Assembly: GCF_947487575.1 (NCBI RefSeq)
Contig: NZ_CANKXG010000008.1
Location: 179,451-243,450, forward strand
DNA: 64,000 nt
Reading direction: 5' to 3'
Origin: an uncultured Algibacter sp.
GTDB lineage: Bacteria; Bacteroidota; Bacteroidia; Flavobacteriales; Flavobacteriaceae
Position 1 is the stretch's first letter. Each line of letters opens with the position of its first letter. Positions 24,508-32,400 of the stretch are shown here, one piece after another. Under the pieces are notes generated by a model. The model ran no database searches and was not told where the DNA came from. It was given only the letters and a program-made list of their open reading frames with translations. Made by a program: the position numbers and the translations under genes.

Positions 24508-26097
24508 ATGAGTAATAAAATAAATCATAGTATGTCTTTAGCAAAACCAGATGCTGTAGACATTTCGAATAAACAAAAAATAGCTCTTGCAATAGGCATT
24601 ATTGGGTTATTAATTTTAACACTAGCTCTTTTTAACACAAACTTTCCAAACAAAGGATTATTCTTAACACTTGCCTTAGGGTTAATATCTGGCGGCATTA
24701 TAATCTATTCAAGAGAAGCCTATTTAACAAAGCTAGAAGGCATAAAAAATGATGGTGTTTGGTTCAAATCTATTTCATCACGAGGTACTTGGGGTTGGAT
24801 TGTTGGTGTTATACTCACTGCATTTTACATCATATTATATTTCTTTCCTAAATATTTAGGATTAGGAACAGACGGCGCAGAAAACACGGGATTAATTAGC
24901 TTGTTCGACCCTTTAAGCAAATTATTAAGTGGCAGACCTGCAAGCCAGTGGTTTGTTTACGGTACACTTTACACGGTTGCTATTTTAGCCTTTGGATATA
25001 AATTTATTTTAAAATACAGGCACAATCGTTACCAACAATTACGTACAGGTTCTGTAATGTTTTTTCAATTAGGGTTTGCTTTTTTAATTCCAGAGTTCAT
25101 GTATGTTATGAACAACGATTTGCCTTATTACGATTTAAAAAGTGTATGGCCACTTAACTATTATATTTTTGATGAATGGTCTGTAAACGGATTCCTTTCA
25201 AACGGAAATATTGGTTTAGCTTTAATATTGTTTGGCATCATTTCCATTTTTGTAATCACACCCATTTTAACTTATAAATACGGAAAACGTTGGTATTGCT
25301 CATGGGTTTGTGGTTGTGGCGGTTTAGCTGAAACTGCTGGAGATTCTTTTAGACAATTATCTTCTAAAAAAATGTCTGCTTGGAAATTAGAACGTTGGTT
25401 AATACATACTGTTTTAGTATTTTCTGTAGTGATGACAGTAGCTATGATTTATACCTATTTAGGTTATGATAAAAATGATTTCTGGTTAACACGAGGTGTT
25501 TTTATTTCTTTAGTCATCGGGTTCCTAACATTAGTTTTTGCAGGTGTTATGTATTTTAAAAGACAAGAATTAGGTAAAGATGCTAAATATGGTGCTATTG
25601 GTTTCTTTGTTGTCATTGCATTATTACTTATCATGCATTTTACAGGAACAACAAATCAAATATTTTATATTAAATCGGGTGCGCTAAGATCTGCATATGG
25701 TTTATACATAGGTTCTATATTTTCAGGTGTTATTGGCACAGGCTTTTATCCTATCTTAGGAAGTCGTTCTTGGTGCAGATTTGGTTGCCCTATGGCTGCT
25801 ATTCTAGGGTTTCAACAACGTTTATTCTCTAAATTTAGAATTACAACTAACGGCGGACAATGTATTTCTTGCGGAAACTGCTCAAATAGTTGTGAAATGG
25901 GAATTGATGTTCGTGCCTATGCGCAAAAAGGCGAAAATATAGTACGCTCAAGTTGTGTAGGCTGTGGTATTTGTTCTGCAGTTTGCCCAAGAGGTGTATT
26001 AAAACTAGAGAATGATGGCATGGAAGGACGTATCAACCCAACAGAAATCTTATTAGGAAACGATGTTGATTTAATGGATTTGGTAAATAAGAAATAG
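24508..26097 (+). CDS. Polytopic membrane protein with two 4Fe-4S clusters (NapH/CcoG-like)
   Basis: 529 residues and about nine membrane helices. It has NapH-type cysteine motifs between helices ('YCSWVCGCGGLAE', 'WCRFGCPMAAILG') and a C-terminal ferredoxin domain with two clusters: 'CISCGNCSNSCEMG' and 'CVGCGICSAVCPRG'. It should pass electrons between the quinone pool or membrane and the soluble flavoprotein encoded just upstream. The physiological acceptor is unknown. The gene pair reads as an electron-transfer module; nearby envelope genes give no clear substrate. Confidence 0.85.
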   Translation: MSNKINHSMSLAKPDAVDISNKQKIALAIGIIGLLILTLALFNTNFPNKGLFLTLALGLISGGIIIYSREAYLTKLEGIKNDGVWFKSISSRGTWGWIVGVILTAFYIILYFFPKYLGLGTDGAENTGLISLFDPLSKLLSGRPASQWFVYGTLYTVAILAFGYKFILKYRHNRYQQLRTGSVMFFQLGFAFLIPEFMYVMNNDLPYYDLKSVWPLNYYIFDEWSVNGFLSNGNIGLALILFGIISIFVITPILTYKYGKRWYCSWVCGCGGLAETAGDSFRQLSSKKMSAWKLERWLIHTVLVFSVVMTVAMIYTYLGYDKNDFWLTRGVFISLVIGFLTLVFAGVMYFKRQELGKDAKYGAIGFFVVIALLLIMHFTGTTNQIFYIKSGALRSAYGLYIGSIFSGVIGTGFYPILGSRSWCRFGCPMAAILGFQQRLFSKFRITTNGGQCISCGNCSNSCEMGIDVRAYAQKGENIVRSSCVGCGICSAVCPRGVLKLENDGMEGRINPTEILLGNDVDLMDLVNKK

Positions 26098-26142
26098 TTT
26101 TCGATTTATCATATTAACTAAAAAGACAAATCTGAATTATAA

Positions 26143-26166
26143 TGTCACACTGAGCTTGTCGAAGTG
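26143..26166 (+). repeat. GTCAC..GAGCTTGTCGAAGTG dispersed repeat, left copy
   Basis: TGTCACACTGAGCTTGTCGA followed by AGTG lies 22 bases before the decayed GIY-YIG gene. A related copy (26613-26636) and an inverted one (26505-26528) surround the same gene. Confidence 0.75.
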
Positions 26167-26188
26167 CAAACTTAAATGCAATAACTAA

Positions 26189-26526
26189 ATGAGATTCTAT
26201 TACGTTTACATCCTTCTTTGTGCAGATAATACCTATTACACAGGAATGACAAATGATTTAGAGAGAAGAATTAATCAACATAAATCTGGATATAAAAAAG
26301 ATAGTTATACGGAGTCTAGACGACCAATTGAGCTTTAAGTGGTATTTACAATTTATAAACCCTACAGAAGCCATTAAAATTGAAAAACAAATAAAAGGTT
26401 GGTCACGCAGAAAAAAAAGAAGCTTTAATTAATGAGAATTGGAAAGATTTAGTTGAATTTTCAAAAAACTATACCGAACATGGCAATCGCATTAATCAAA
26501 ATAAGTCTTCGACATGCTCAGACTAA
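26189..26526 (+). pseudogene. Decayed GIY-YIG endonuclease (UvrC/YhbQ-like)
   Basis: Reading from ATG at 26189 gives MRFYYVYILLCADNTYYTGM then 'TNDLERRINQHKSGYKK', the start of a single-domain GIY-YIG nuclease. The frame stops at TAA 26336. The next segment ('KWYLQFINPTEAIKIEKQIK', 'GWSRRKK') continues in the +1 frame. After an A8 tract at 26411-26418 the rest ('KEALINENWKDLVEF') continues in a third frame to TAA 26524. Two frameshifts make it a pseudogene unless either indel is a sequencing error; the A8 tract is a likely place for one. Repeats on both sides are typical of these small nucleases in Bacteroidetes. Confidence 0.8.
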
Positions 26527-26528
26527 CA
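26505..26528 (-). repeat. Inverted copy of the GAGCTTGTCGAAG repeat at the pseudogene 3' end
   Basis: On the minus strand it reads TGTTAGTCTGAGCATGTCGA followed by AGAC. It overlaps the last codons of the nuclease remnant, so the repeat supplied the C-terminus. Confidence 0.6.
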
Positions 26529-26612
26529 TCACGTTTATTAATTGGCTTGATAAAAAAGCATAATATTAGATATCTTTTAAAAATTGTTTTTAAGACAAAT
26601 GAGAACCAAAAA

Positions 26613-26636
26613 TGTCACCCCGAGCTTACCGAAGTG
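26613..26636 (+). repeat. GTCAC..GAGCTTACCGAAGTG dispersed repeat, right copy
   Basis: TGTCACCCCGAGCTTACCGA followed by AGTG, in direct orientation to the copy at 26143. It ends 13 bases before the YwqK-type gene and so forms its leader. Confidence 0.7.
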
Positions 26637-26649
26637 CAATACCATATAA

Positions 26650-27126
26650 ATGAAAAAAATAGTCTTTATAATATTTGTATTAATCTCTTTCAACGCTTTC
26701 GCAGAAAAAGAATATCAAAGAACGTATTTCGAAAATGGAAATATCAAATCTGAAGGTTGGACAGAAAATAATCAAAAAACAAAGTTCTGGAAATTCTATT
26801 ATGAAAACGGAAACATAAAAAAACAAGGACACTTTTTAGCAGGTAAAGAAATTAAATACTGGAAATTCTACACCAAAAGTGGTGCTTTAGAAAAAGAAGG
26901 ACACTTTAAAAACGGAAAGAAGAATGATTGGTGGCTATTTTATGATACGATGCAAAAAGTAAACCATAAGTGCCAATTAAAGGACAATCAAAAAAATGGG
27001 TATTGTCTTATGTATGAAAACGAAAAACTAGTCTCAGCCTCAAAATATAAAGCAGGTAAAAAAATAAAAGAATGGACTACCTTTGCATCCTTTAAAAAGG
27101 AGAATAAAATTAGCGATCTTAAATGA
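26650..27126 (+). CDS. YwqK/MORN-like repeat protein, exported
   Basis: 158 residues with a signal peptide ('IVFIIFVLISFNAFAEK'). About four imperfect repeats of the form YFENGNIKSEGW..K..FWKFY follow ('YYENGNIKKQGHF', 'YTKSGALEKEGHF'), the pattern of the YwqK family. These are called antitoxins in some annotations, but an exported protein next to glycosyltransferases argues against that here. The ATGA overlap with the following glycosyltransferase gene indicates co-translation. Confidence 0.8.
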   Translation: MKKIVFIIFVLISFNAFAEKEYQRTYFENGNIKSEGWTENNQKTKFWKFYYENGNIKKQGHFLAGKEIKYWKFYTKSGALEKEGHFKNGKKNDWWLFYDTMQKVNHKCQLKDNQKNGYCLMYENEKLVSASKYKAGKKIKEWTTFASFKKENKISDLK

Positions 27127-27815
27127 CCCATATAAAAGTCATCATTCCAGCTTATAACGAGGCAGATTCTATAACCCATGTTATAAACGATATTCCTAAT
27201 ATTGTTAACGAGGTTATTGTAGTCAGCAATAATTCTACTGATAATACAGAAGTTAATGCAAAAAAAGCTGGGGCTACCGTTTTAAAAGAAAACAATAAAG
27301 GTTATGGTTATGCCTGCTTAAAAGGTATGCAACATATTGCAAATCAAAATGAAAAGCCAGATATTGTTGTTTTTCTTGATGGTGATTACAGTGATTACCC
27401 AGAAGAATTAACCAAAATAGTAGCGCCCATAATTAATGATGGTGTCGATTTTGTAGTCGGTGCACGTATAAAAAAACTCAGAGAAAAAGGAGCTATGACA
27501 ATACCACAAATTTTTGGTAATTGGCTAGCTACAACATTAATGAGCTTGTTTTTTAGAGCAAAATTTACAGACTTAGGCCCTTTTAGAGCCATTAAGTACA
27601 ATAGGCTTTTAGAGCTTAACATGGAAGACAAAACATACGGATGGACCGTAGAAATGCAACTTAAAGCGCTAAAACAAAAATTTATATATACCGAAATACC
27701 AGTAAATTATAGAAACAGAATAGGGGTCTCAAAAGTTTCAGGTACAGTAAAAGGTGCTATATTTGCAGGCATAAAAATCTTAGGTTGGATTTTTAAATAC
27801 AGTTTTAAAAAATGA
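27123..27815 (+). CDS. Family 2 glycosyltransferase, polyprenyl-phosphate type
   Basis: 230 residues. GT-A fold with 'VIIPAYNEADSITHVI', 'VVSNNSTDNTE', the metal-binding 'VVFLDGDYSDYPEEL' and 'RAKFTDLGPFRAI'. It resembles the dolichyl-phosphate mannosyltransferase (DPM1) group without C-terminal membrane helices. It probably transfers a sugar to a lipid phosphate on the cytoplasmic face. It has four-base overlaps on both sides, with the YwqK-type gene and with the large glycosyltransferase. Confidence 0.85.
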   Translation: MTHIKVIIPAYNEADSITHVINDIPNIVNEVIVVSNNSTDNTEVNAKKAGATVLKENNKGYGYACLKGMQHIANQNEKPDIVVFLDGDYSDYPEELTKIVAPIINDGVDFVVGARIKKLREKGAMTIPQIFGNWLATTLMSLFFRAKFTDLGPFRAIKYNRLLELNMEDKTYGWTVEMQLKALKQKFIYTEIPVNYRNRIGVSKVSGTVKGAIFAGIKILGWIFKYSFKK

Positions 27816-29302
27816 TTTTAGAAACAGCAGTTATAGTCATATACACCGTGTCACTTTTACTCATATTTATGTATGCGTTGGCGCAATTAAACCTGTTGTT
27901 TAACTACCTATCTTCTAAAAAAGCAAAAGACAATTGCGCAAAATTAGATTTATCAAATCCAGATGAAATCCCATATATCACTATACAACTTCCCGTATAT
28001 AACGAAATGTATGTTATGGAACGGTTGTTAGATAATATTGCAGAAATTGACTATCCAAAAAACAAGTTAGAAATTCAAGTTTTAGACGATTCCACAGATG
28101 AGACTGTAGAAAGCACACTTAAACACATACAAAAACTTCAAACCACCGGTTTAGATATAACACATATAACCAGAACAGACCGTAAAGGCTTTAAAGCTGG
28201 TGCACTAAAAGAAGGTTTAGAAACCGCCAAAGGCGAAATTATCGCCATTTTCGATTCCGATTTTCTCCCTCAAAAAGACTGGTTAAAACGTACCGTTCCG
28301 TATTTTAAAGATAAGGCAGTTGGTGTTGTACAAACCCGCTGGGGGCACATTAATCGCAATTATTCTATCTTAACACGAATTCAAGCTTTTGCCCTCGATG
28401 CACATTTTACTTTAGAGCAAGTAGGGCGAAACAGTAAAGGGCATTTTATTAACTTTAATGGTACGGCAGGCTTATGGCGAAAAGCATGTATTATTGATGC
28501 TGGAAATTGGGAAGGCGACACCCTAACCGAAGACCTAGACCTTAGCTACCGCGCACAACTTAAAAATTGGAAATTCAAATATTTAGAACACGTAGAAACC
28601 CCTGCCGAGCTTCCTATAGTTATAAGCGCAGCACGCTCACAACAATTTAGGTGGAATAAAGGTGGCGCAGAGAACTTCCGTAAAATGATGGGGCGCGTCG
28701 TAAAAAGTAAAAACATATCAGCCAAAACCAAAGTACACGGCTTACTGCATTTATTAAACAGTACCATGTTTTTAAACGTGCTAATTGTAGGTGTTTTAAG
28801 TATCCCCATGTTATATATAAAAAACGAATACGCCCATTTACGCCCTTATTTTTACGTTATGAGTTTCTTCGTACTAAGTACTATAATCTTTTTTATATGC
28901 TATTGGTTTATGTACAAAAACATTTATGGTAGTGGCTTTAAAAACTTTATAAGCTACATAGGCATGTTCTTCGTATTTTTCTCTATTGCCATGGGCTTTT
29001 CATTGCATAATTCTATAGCGGTACTAGAAGGACATATGGGTAAAAAATCAGAATTTGTACGCACACCAAAATTCAATATCAAAAAGTATAAAGACAACTG
29101 GAAAAATAACAAGTACATAAAAAAAACAGTATCCGTACACGTTATTTTCGAGGGACTCCTCATGCTCTATTTTGGTTTCGGTATGTACAGCGCCTTTATT
29201 GTAGGTAACCAAGGCGGCGATTTCGGACTCTTCCCATTCCACCTCATGCTATTTGTAGGCTTTGGCTATGTGTTTTTTAAGTCCCTAACATCAAAAGTGT
29301 AA
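27812..29302 (+). CDS. Cellulose-synthase-like processive family 2 glycosyltransferase
   Basis: 496 residues. One N-terminal membrane helix, a GT-A domain with 'VLDDSTDET', 'AIFDSDFLPQ', 'LTEDLDLSYRAQ' and the QxxRW motif in 'SQQFRWNKGG', then four C-terminal helices (about 320-495). The DxD, TED and QxxRW set marks processive beta-glycan or glycolipid synthases. The acceptor is unknown. It is coupled to the preceding DPM1-like gene. Repeats begin within 20 bases after its stop (29321 onward), then element E. Confidence 0.87.
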   Translation: MILETAVIVIYTVSLLLIFMYALAQLNLLFNYLSSKKAKDNCAKLDLSNPDEIPYITIQLPVYNEMYVMERLLDNIAEIDYPKNKLEIQVLDDSTDETVESTLKHIQKLQTTGLDITHITRTDRKGFKAGALKEGLETAKGEIIAIFDSDFLPQKDWLKRTVPYFKDKAVGVVQTRWGHINRNYSILTRIQAFALDAHFTLEQVGRNSKGHFINFNGTAGLWRKACIIDAGNWEGDTLTEDLDLSYRAQLKNWKFKYLEHVETPAELPIVISAARSQQFRWNKGGAENFRKMMGRVVKSKNISAKTKVHGLLHLLNSTMFLNVLIVGVLSIPMLYIKNEYAHLRPYFYVMSFFVLSTIIFFICYWFMYKNIYGSGFKNFISYIGMFFVFFSIAMGFSLHNSIAVLEGHMGKKSEFVRTPKFNIKKYKDNWKNNKYIKKTVSVHVIFEGLLMLYFGFGMYSAFIVGNQGGDFGLFPFHLMLFVGFGYVFFKSLTSKV

Positions 29303-29320
29303 TCACTAAACACAAAATAT

Positions 29321-29350
29321 CGTCATGCTGAACTTGTTTCAGCATCTCAC
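29321..29350 (+). repeat. GTCATGCTGAACTTGTTTCAGCATCTCA dispersed repeat
   Basis: ATGCTGAACTTGTTTCAGCAT is an imperfect palindrome and a frequent flavobacterial intergenic repeat. A close relative (GTCATCCTGAACTTGTTTCA plus GGATC) lies at 34341-34370. Confidence 0.65.
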
Positions 29351-29363
29351 ATCTTAATTATTT

Positions 29364-29390
29364 TTGGGCGTTACCACAAGGGTCGGGCTT
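29364..29390 (+). repeat. 3'-gene hairpin element, truncated copy E
   Basis: TTGGGCGTTACCACAAGGGT followed by CGGGCTT is identical to the first 27 bases of copy B and then breaks off into unrelated sequence. It lies 61 bases past the glycosyltransferase stop, in the same polarity as the full copies. Confidence 0.75.
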
Positions 29391-29440
29391 GTTTATTGAC
29401 TTTGTTTTTAAATCGAAAGAGAAGGTTTTCTTGAGAGGTT

Positions 29441-29576
29441 CGTTTAACGGTCTCGTATAACCGTCAGTTACGGGTTTATATGCGTTAATTTTCAGTTTAG
29501 CACTGACGTTAGCAATTCCGAGTGGATTCGGACGTAGTCGAATCCGCCGTAATTGCGGTTATACATTGTTACAAAC
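29441..29576. repeat. Second type of intergenic repeat with nested hairpins
   Basis: The gap between the glycosyltransferase and the lipoprotein gene contains no ORF. It holds nested stems (GGATTCGgacgtagtCGAATCC, and AACGGTctcgtatAACCGT). From memory its style resembles widespread flavobacterial intergenic repeats with ACGAGACCGTTA and TATACATTGTTAC ends. No second copy lies in this window. Confidence 0.4.
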
Positions 29577-29598
29577 TGTTTTTTATAATTATAAAGTT

Positions 29599-30135
29599 CT
29601 ACAGGTTATTATTGACTACTCCTTCATAATGTCCAACTACAGTTACCGAGTTCCATTTAAAACTGTAATCAAGATTAATTTCGTTTACTAGATTGTCTTC
29701 TGTAGAAGTAATTGAATTAATTGTCACATCACCAGAAACAAATCTTTCGTCTTGAAACCAATAGCCAGTAGTAATGTCTACTTCATCTTGATTAGAATTA
29801 TCTTGAAAATGAATAGGTAAATAACCATGTATTCCAAATTTGTGGTTTCTACCATTTTCAGTTGAATATTTTCCTTTTACAAGAGGACCATCTTCTATAT
29901 CTGTCCCAGAATCTAAACTAAAGCGACCAAATTGGCCTTCAGGCAGGTTGTGGTCAAGAGGGTTGCAGAATATGAAGTCAAAAGCTGAACTTTGACTGTT
30001 AGATTTTGCAAAATTAGTTTCATAGAAAACACCATTGTAAGTAAAACCATTTCTACTTTCAGAAACATCATCAGAAGAACAAGAAATAATAGATAATCCA
30101 ATTAAAACTCCAAATATTAAATTCAATTTTTTCAT
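29599..30135 (-). CDS. Small lipoprotein of unknown function
   Basis: 178 residues. A signal peptide with lipobox ('IGLSIISCSSDD') implies envelope lipidation. The mature part is Gly/Asn/Asp-rich and probably a beta sandwich ('FTYNGVFYETNFAKS', 'NLDYSFKWNSVTVVGHYEG'). I do not recognise the family. It is monocistronic and divergent from the GT-C-like gene. Confidence 0.8.
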   Translation of the reverse strand: MKKLNLIFGVLIGLSIISCSSDDVSESRNGFTYNGVFYETNFAKSNSQSSAFDFIFCNPLDHNLPEGQFGRFSLDSGTDIEDGPLVKGKYSTENGRNHKFGIHGYLPIHFQDNSNQDEVDITTGYWFQDERFVSGDVTINSITSTEDNLVNEINLDYSFKWNSVTVVGHYEGVVNNNL

Positions 30136-30171
30136 TTGGTAAAGTTTGGTTTAAATTGTTTGTAATGCGAT

Positions 30172-30200
30172 GATATAAATCCGTTTTAATGATTTATATC
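30172..30200. promoter_or_regulatory. Inverted repeat in divergent promoter region
   Basis: GATATAAATC (30172-30181) and GATTTATATC (30191-30200) are exact complements with a 9-base spacer. They lie between the divergent lipoprotein and GT-C-like genes. It could be an operator or a leader hairpin. Confidence 0.45.
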
Positions 30201-30291
30201 AGACGTTAAACGAAGTTAGTTAATTTTTCTGACAAAATCAAGTAAGTAATTTGTATTTAATATGACAAACAAATAATCATATATTTACCAC

Positions 30292-31740
30292 ATGCTTTTA
30301 AACCCAACATTTTTAAAACTAAGTAAAACACAATTACTTATCGCATTATCAAGCGTGTTATTCTATTGGGCTTTTGCTTACGATTTAATTAGAACCGATT
30401 ACATAAAACTCATCATGCTGTATAGCGCGTTGTTTATTTTGTTCTATAAACTAGTACAGCGTTTTAAAAGCAATATTCAATTTTTAAGCTATTTAGCCTT
30501 TGGGTTTCGAGCTATTTTTATTTTAGCCATACCTAACCTGTCACAAGATTTTTATCGTTTTATATGGGATGGTCGCATGATATTAGAAGGCATAAACCCT
30601 TATTTATTTACCGTAGAATCGTTTATAAGCAAAGATGAATTTCCTGTAGCAGAAGCTTTGGAACTGCGCGCTGGCATGGGCAGTTTAAATGCCAGTCATT
30701 TCACTAATTATCCGCCAATAAATCAACTCTGTTTTACCATTGCTGCTCTATTTGCTGGAAAAAGCATTTTAGGTTCGGTAGTAGTTATACGCTTGCTTAT
30801 TATTGCTGCCGATTTTGGAACGCTGCACTTTGGTAAAAAACTATTAGAAAAACTAAAGCTACCTGCGCATCATATATTTTGGTATATTTTAAATCCGTTT
30901 ATCATTATAGAACTTACAGGCAATCTGCATTTTGAAGGGGTTATGATTTTCTTTTTAGTATGGAGTTTGTATTTGCTTTATGTTGGCAAATGGCAATTCG
31001 CTGCAGTGGTTTTAGCCTTATCTATTTCAGTAAAATTGATTCCGTTAATATTTTTGCCTTTGTTTTTTCAGTGGTTTGTAAAGCGAAACGTCATTGCGAA
31101 CAAAGTGTCGCTATCTGCTAAAAAGGAAGAGATTGCCACGTCGTTACCTCCTCGCAATGACCTATGGAAGGGAATGACAAAACTGATTGGGTTTTATACC
31201 ATAGTCATCTTGACTACGCTCCTACTTTTTGCGCCGTTTTATTCCTCAGAATTTGTAAACAACTATTCAACAACGGTGGCACTCTGGTTTCAAAACTTCG
31301 AGTTTAATGGCAGTATCTACTACATAGCCAGAGAAATTGGATACTTGTTTAGAGGTTATAACGAAATTGCTATTATTGGAACTATAACACCCATACTTGT
31401 TATACTGTTTGTTTTAATCATCACCTTTTTTAGAAGAAATAGAACGCCTATACAACTTATTACAGCGATGCTACTAGTATTATCATTTTATTATTTTACA
31501 ACCACTACAGTACACCCTTGGTACGTTGCCTCACTATTAATACTTTCAATTTTTACTAAATACAAATTTCCTTTAGTCTGGAGTTTTGTAATTATACTTA
31601 GTTACTTGGCATATATAAACCTTAACAAAGCCGATAAATCTGAAAACCTTTGGGTCATTGCTTTGGAATATGTTATTGTTTATGGCGTATTTATTTGGGA
31701 AGTATTCATAAAAAAGGTTTCCAAAACATTGGAAACCTAA
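30292..31740 (+). CDS. GT-C-type polyprenyl-phosphate glycosyl(mannosyl)transferase-like membrane protein
   Basis: 482 residues and roughly 11 membrane helices. An acidic motif after the second helix pair ('LSQDFYRFIWDGRMILEGIN') is typical of GT-C enzymes of the GT87/DUF2029 style, which use lipid-linked sugars on the outer face. It would suit the lipid-sugar product of the DPM1-like gene at 27123. Residues about 266-290 ('VIANKVSLSAKKEEIATSLP') are hydrophilic and come from an in-frame repeat inserted in a loop between helices. The 3' end contains a terminator hairpin over the last codons. Confidence 0.8.
   Translation: MLLNPTFLKLSKTQLLIALSSVLFYWAFAYDLIRTDYIKLIMLYSALFILFYKLVQRFKSNIQFLSYLAFGFRAIFILAIPNLSQDFYRFIWDGRMILEGINPYLFTVESFISKDEFPVAEALELRAGMGSLNASHFTNYPPINQLCFTIAALFAGKSILGSVVVIRLLIIAADFGTLHFGKKLLEKLKLPAHHIFWYILNPFIIIELTGNLHFEGVMIFFLVWSLYLLYVGKWQFAAVVLALSISVKLIPLIFLPLFFQWFVKRNVIANKVSLSAKKEEIATSLPPRNDLWKGMTKLIGFYTIVILTTLLLFAPFYSSEFVNNYSTTVALWFQNFEFNGSIYYIAREIGYLFRGYNEIAIIGTITPILVILFVLIITFFRRNRTPIQLITAMLLVLSFYYFTTTTVHPWYVASLLILSIFTKYKFPLVWSFVIILSYLAYINLNKADKSENLWVIALEYVIVYGVFIWEVFIKKVSKTLET
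31090..31161. repeat. In-frame GTCATTGCGA palindromic repeat inside the GT-C-like gene
   Basis: GTCATTGCGA (31090-31099) and its exact complement TCGCAATGAC (31152-31161) bound a 72-base unit with an internal GAGATTGCCACGTCGTTACC. This is the style of the dispersed GTCATTGCGA...GCAATGAC repeats that are normally intergenic. It keeps the reading frame and adds about 24 hydrophilic residues. Confidence 0.8.
31716..31737. terminator. Bidirectional terminator overlapping the end of the GT-C-like gene
   Basis: GGTTTCCAA / TTGGAAACC with an AACA loop covers the last coding bases. On the minus strand the hairpin is followed by TTTTT, so it is best placed to end transcription of the convergent acidic-protein gene. 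Confidence 0.65.
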
Positions 31741-31822
31741 ATTATTTTATGCCATACTGAAAATAAATTCGGTATAGCAAAAATTACATTTTTTCTAACT
31801 TAGTAATTGTATTTATTTTATC

Positions 31823-32131
31823 CTATTCTTCTTCATCCATTTTAGGTGGTTGTACCGCTTCTGGATCATTATTATCAAAATCCTCATAATCATCTACATC
31901 ATAATTCTCCATTGTTACCGATAATGTAGAACTCACTTTTACTAAATATTTGGTGTCTTGGGTAATAACTTCAACGGCTTCAATCATATCATTATGTTGA
32001 TTTCTAAAGGATATAATATGATCATCATCATAACCATCAGGATATTTTTCAACTAATAAGGCTAAAATTTCCGGGGTCAGTTTCTTAAAATCTACAATGA
32101 CTCTTTTTAAGTTTTCATTCCTATTTTTCAT
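31823..32131 (-). CDS. Small acidic cytoplasmic protein, unknown function
   Basis: 102 residues. No signal peptide. The N-terminal 70 residues may be a compact alpha/beta domain ('VDFKKLTPEILALLVEKYPDG'), followed by a very acidic tail (DDYEDFDNNDPEAV, ending DEEE). I recall similar short proteins as conserved hypotheticals in Flavobacteriia but cannot name a function. It is alone on the minus strand between the long hairpin at 32239 and the terminator at 31716. Confidence 0.75.
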   Translation of the reverse strand: MKNRNENLKRVIVDFKKLTPEILALLVEKYPDGYDDDHIISFRNQHNDMIEAVEVITQDTKYLVKVSSTLSVTMENYDVDDYEDFDNNDPEAVQPPKMDEEE

Positions 32132-32238
32132 CGCTAGGTATTTTTTTATATTGGTTGGTTTTCATATAATAAAAATACACAAAAATTAAAAGCGCTACAT
32201 AAAATTACATTATTTTTCAAGTGCTATATGTCTTTAAA

Positions 32239-32308
32239 AAAATAGGTTCATGTTTAATAGTATGTTGTCTCAACAAGAAATACATACTATTAAACATGAA
32301 CCTATTTT
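32239..32308 (-). terminator. Very long perfect hairpin (27-bp stem, 16-base loop)
   Basis: The arms 32239-32265 and 32282-32308 are exact complements (AGGTTCATGTTTAATAGTAT is part of the left arm). On the minus strand it ends in a T tract, so it can terminate the pseudouridine-synthase-like gene. The stem is much longer and less GC-rich than normal terminators, so an antisense, processing or mobile origin is possible. Confidence 0.7.
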
Positions 32309-32400
32309 GAAATGTAATTGGTATAATAATCTAGAACTTTTGTTTTCCCAAACTCCAGTCTGAGCAAGGTAGAAACTTGATGCTGAATATGGGTTTTATT

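Noticed and set aside
26514-26753. 79-residue ORF before the YwqK-type gene
   Set aside because: It runs through repeat DNA and into another frame of the YwqK gene; no recognisable features.
26650-27126. Toxin-antitoxin pair based on the YwqK family name
   Set aside because: The protein has a signal peptide and its coupled neighbour is a glycosyltransferase; no toxin gene is adjacent.
29441-29576. attC-like or attachment site
   Set aside because: Has hairpins and TAAC/GTTA words, but neither simple site matches the core consensus and no integrase gene is near.
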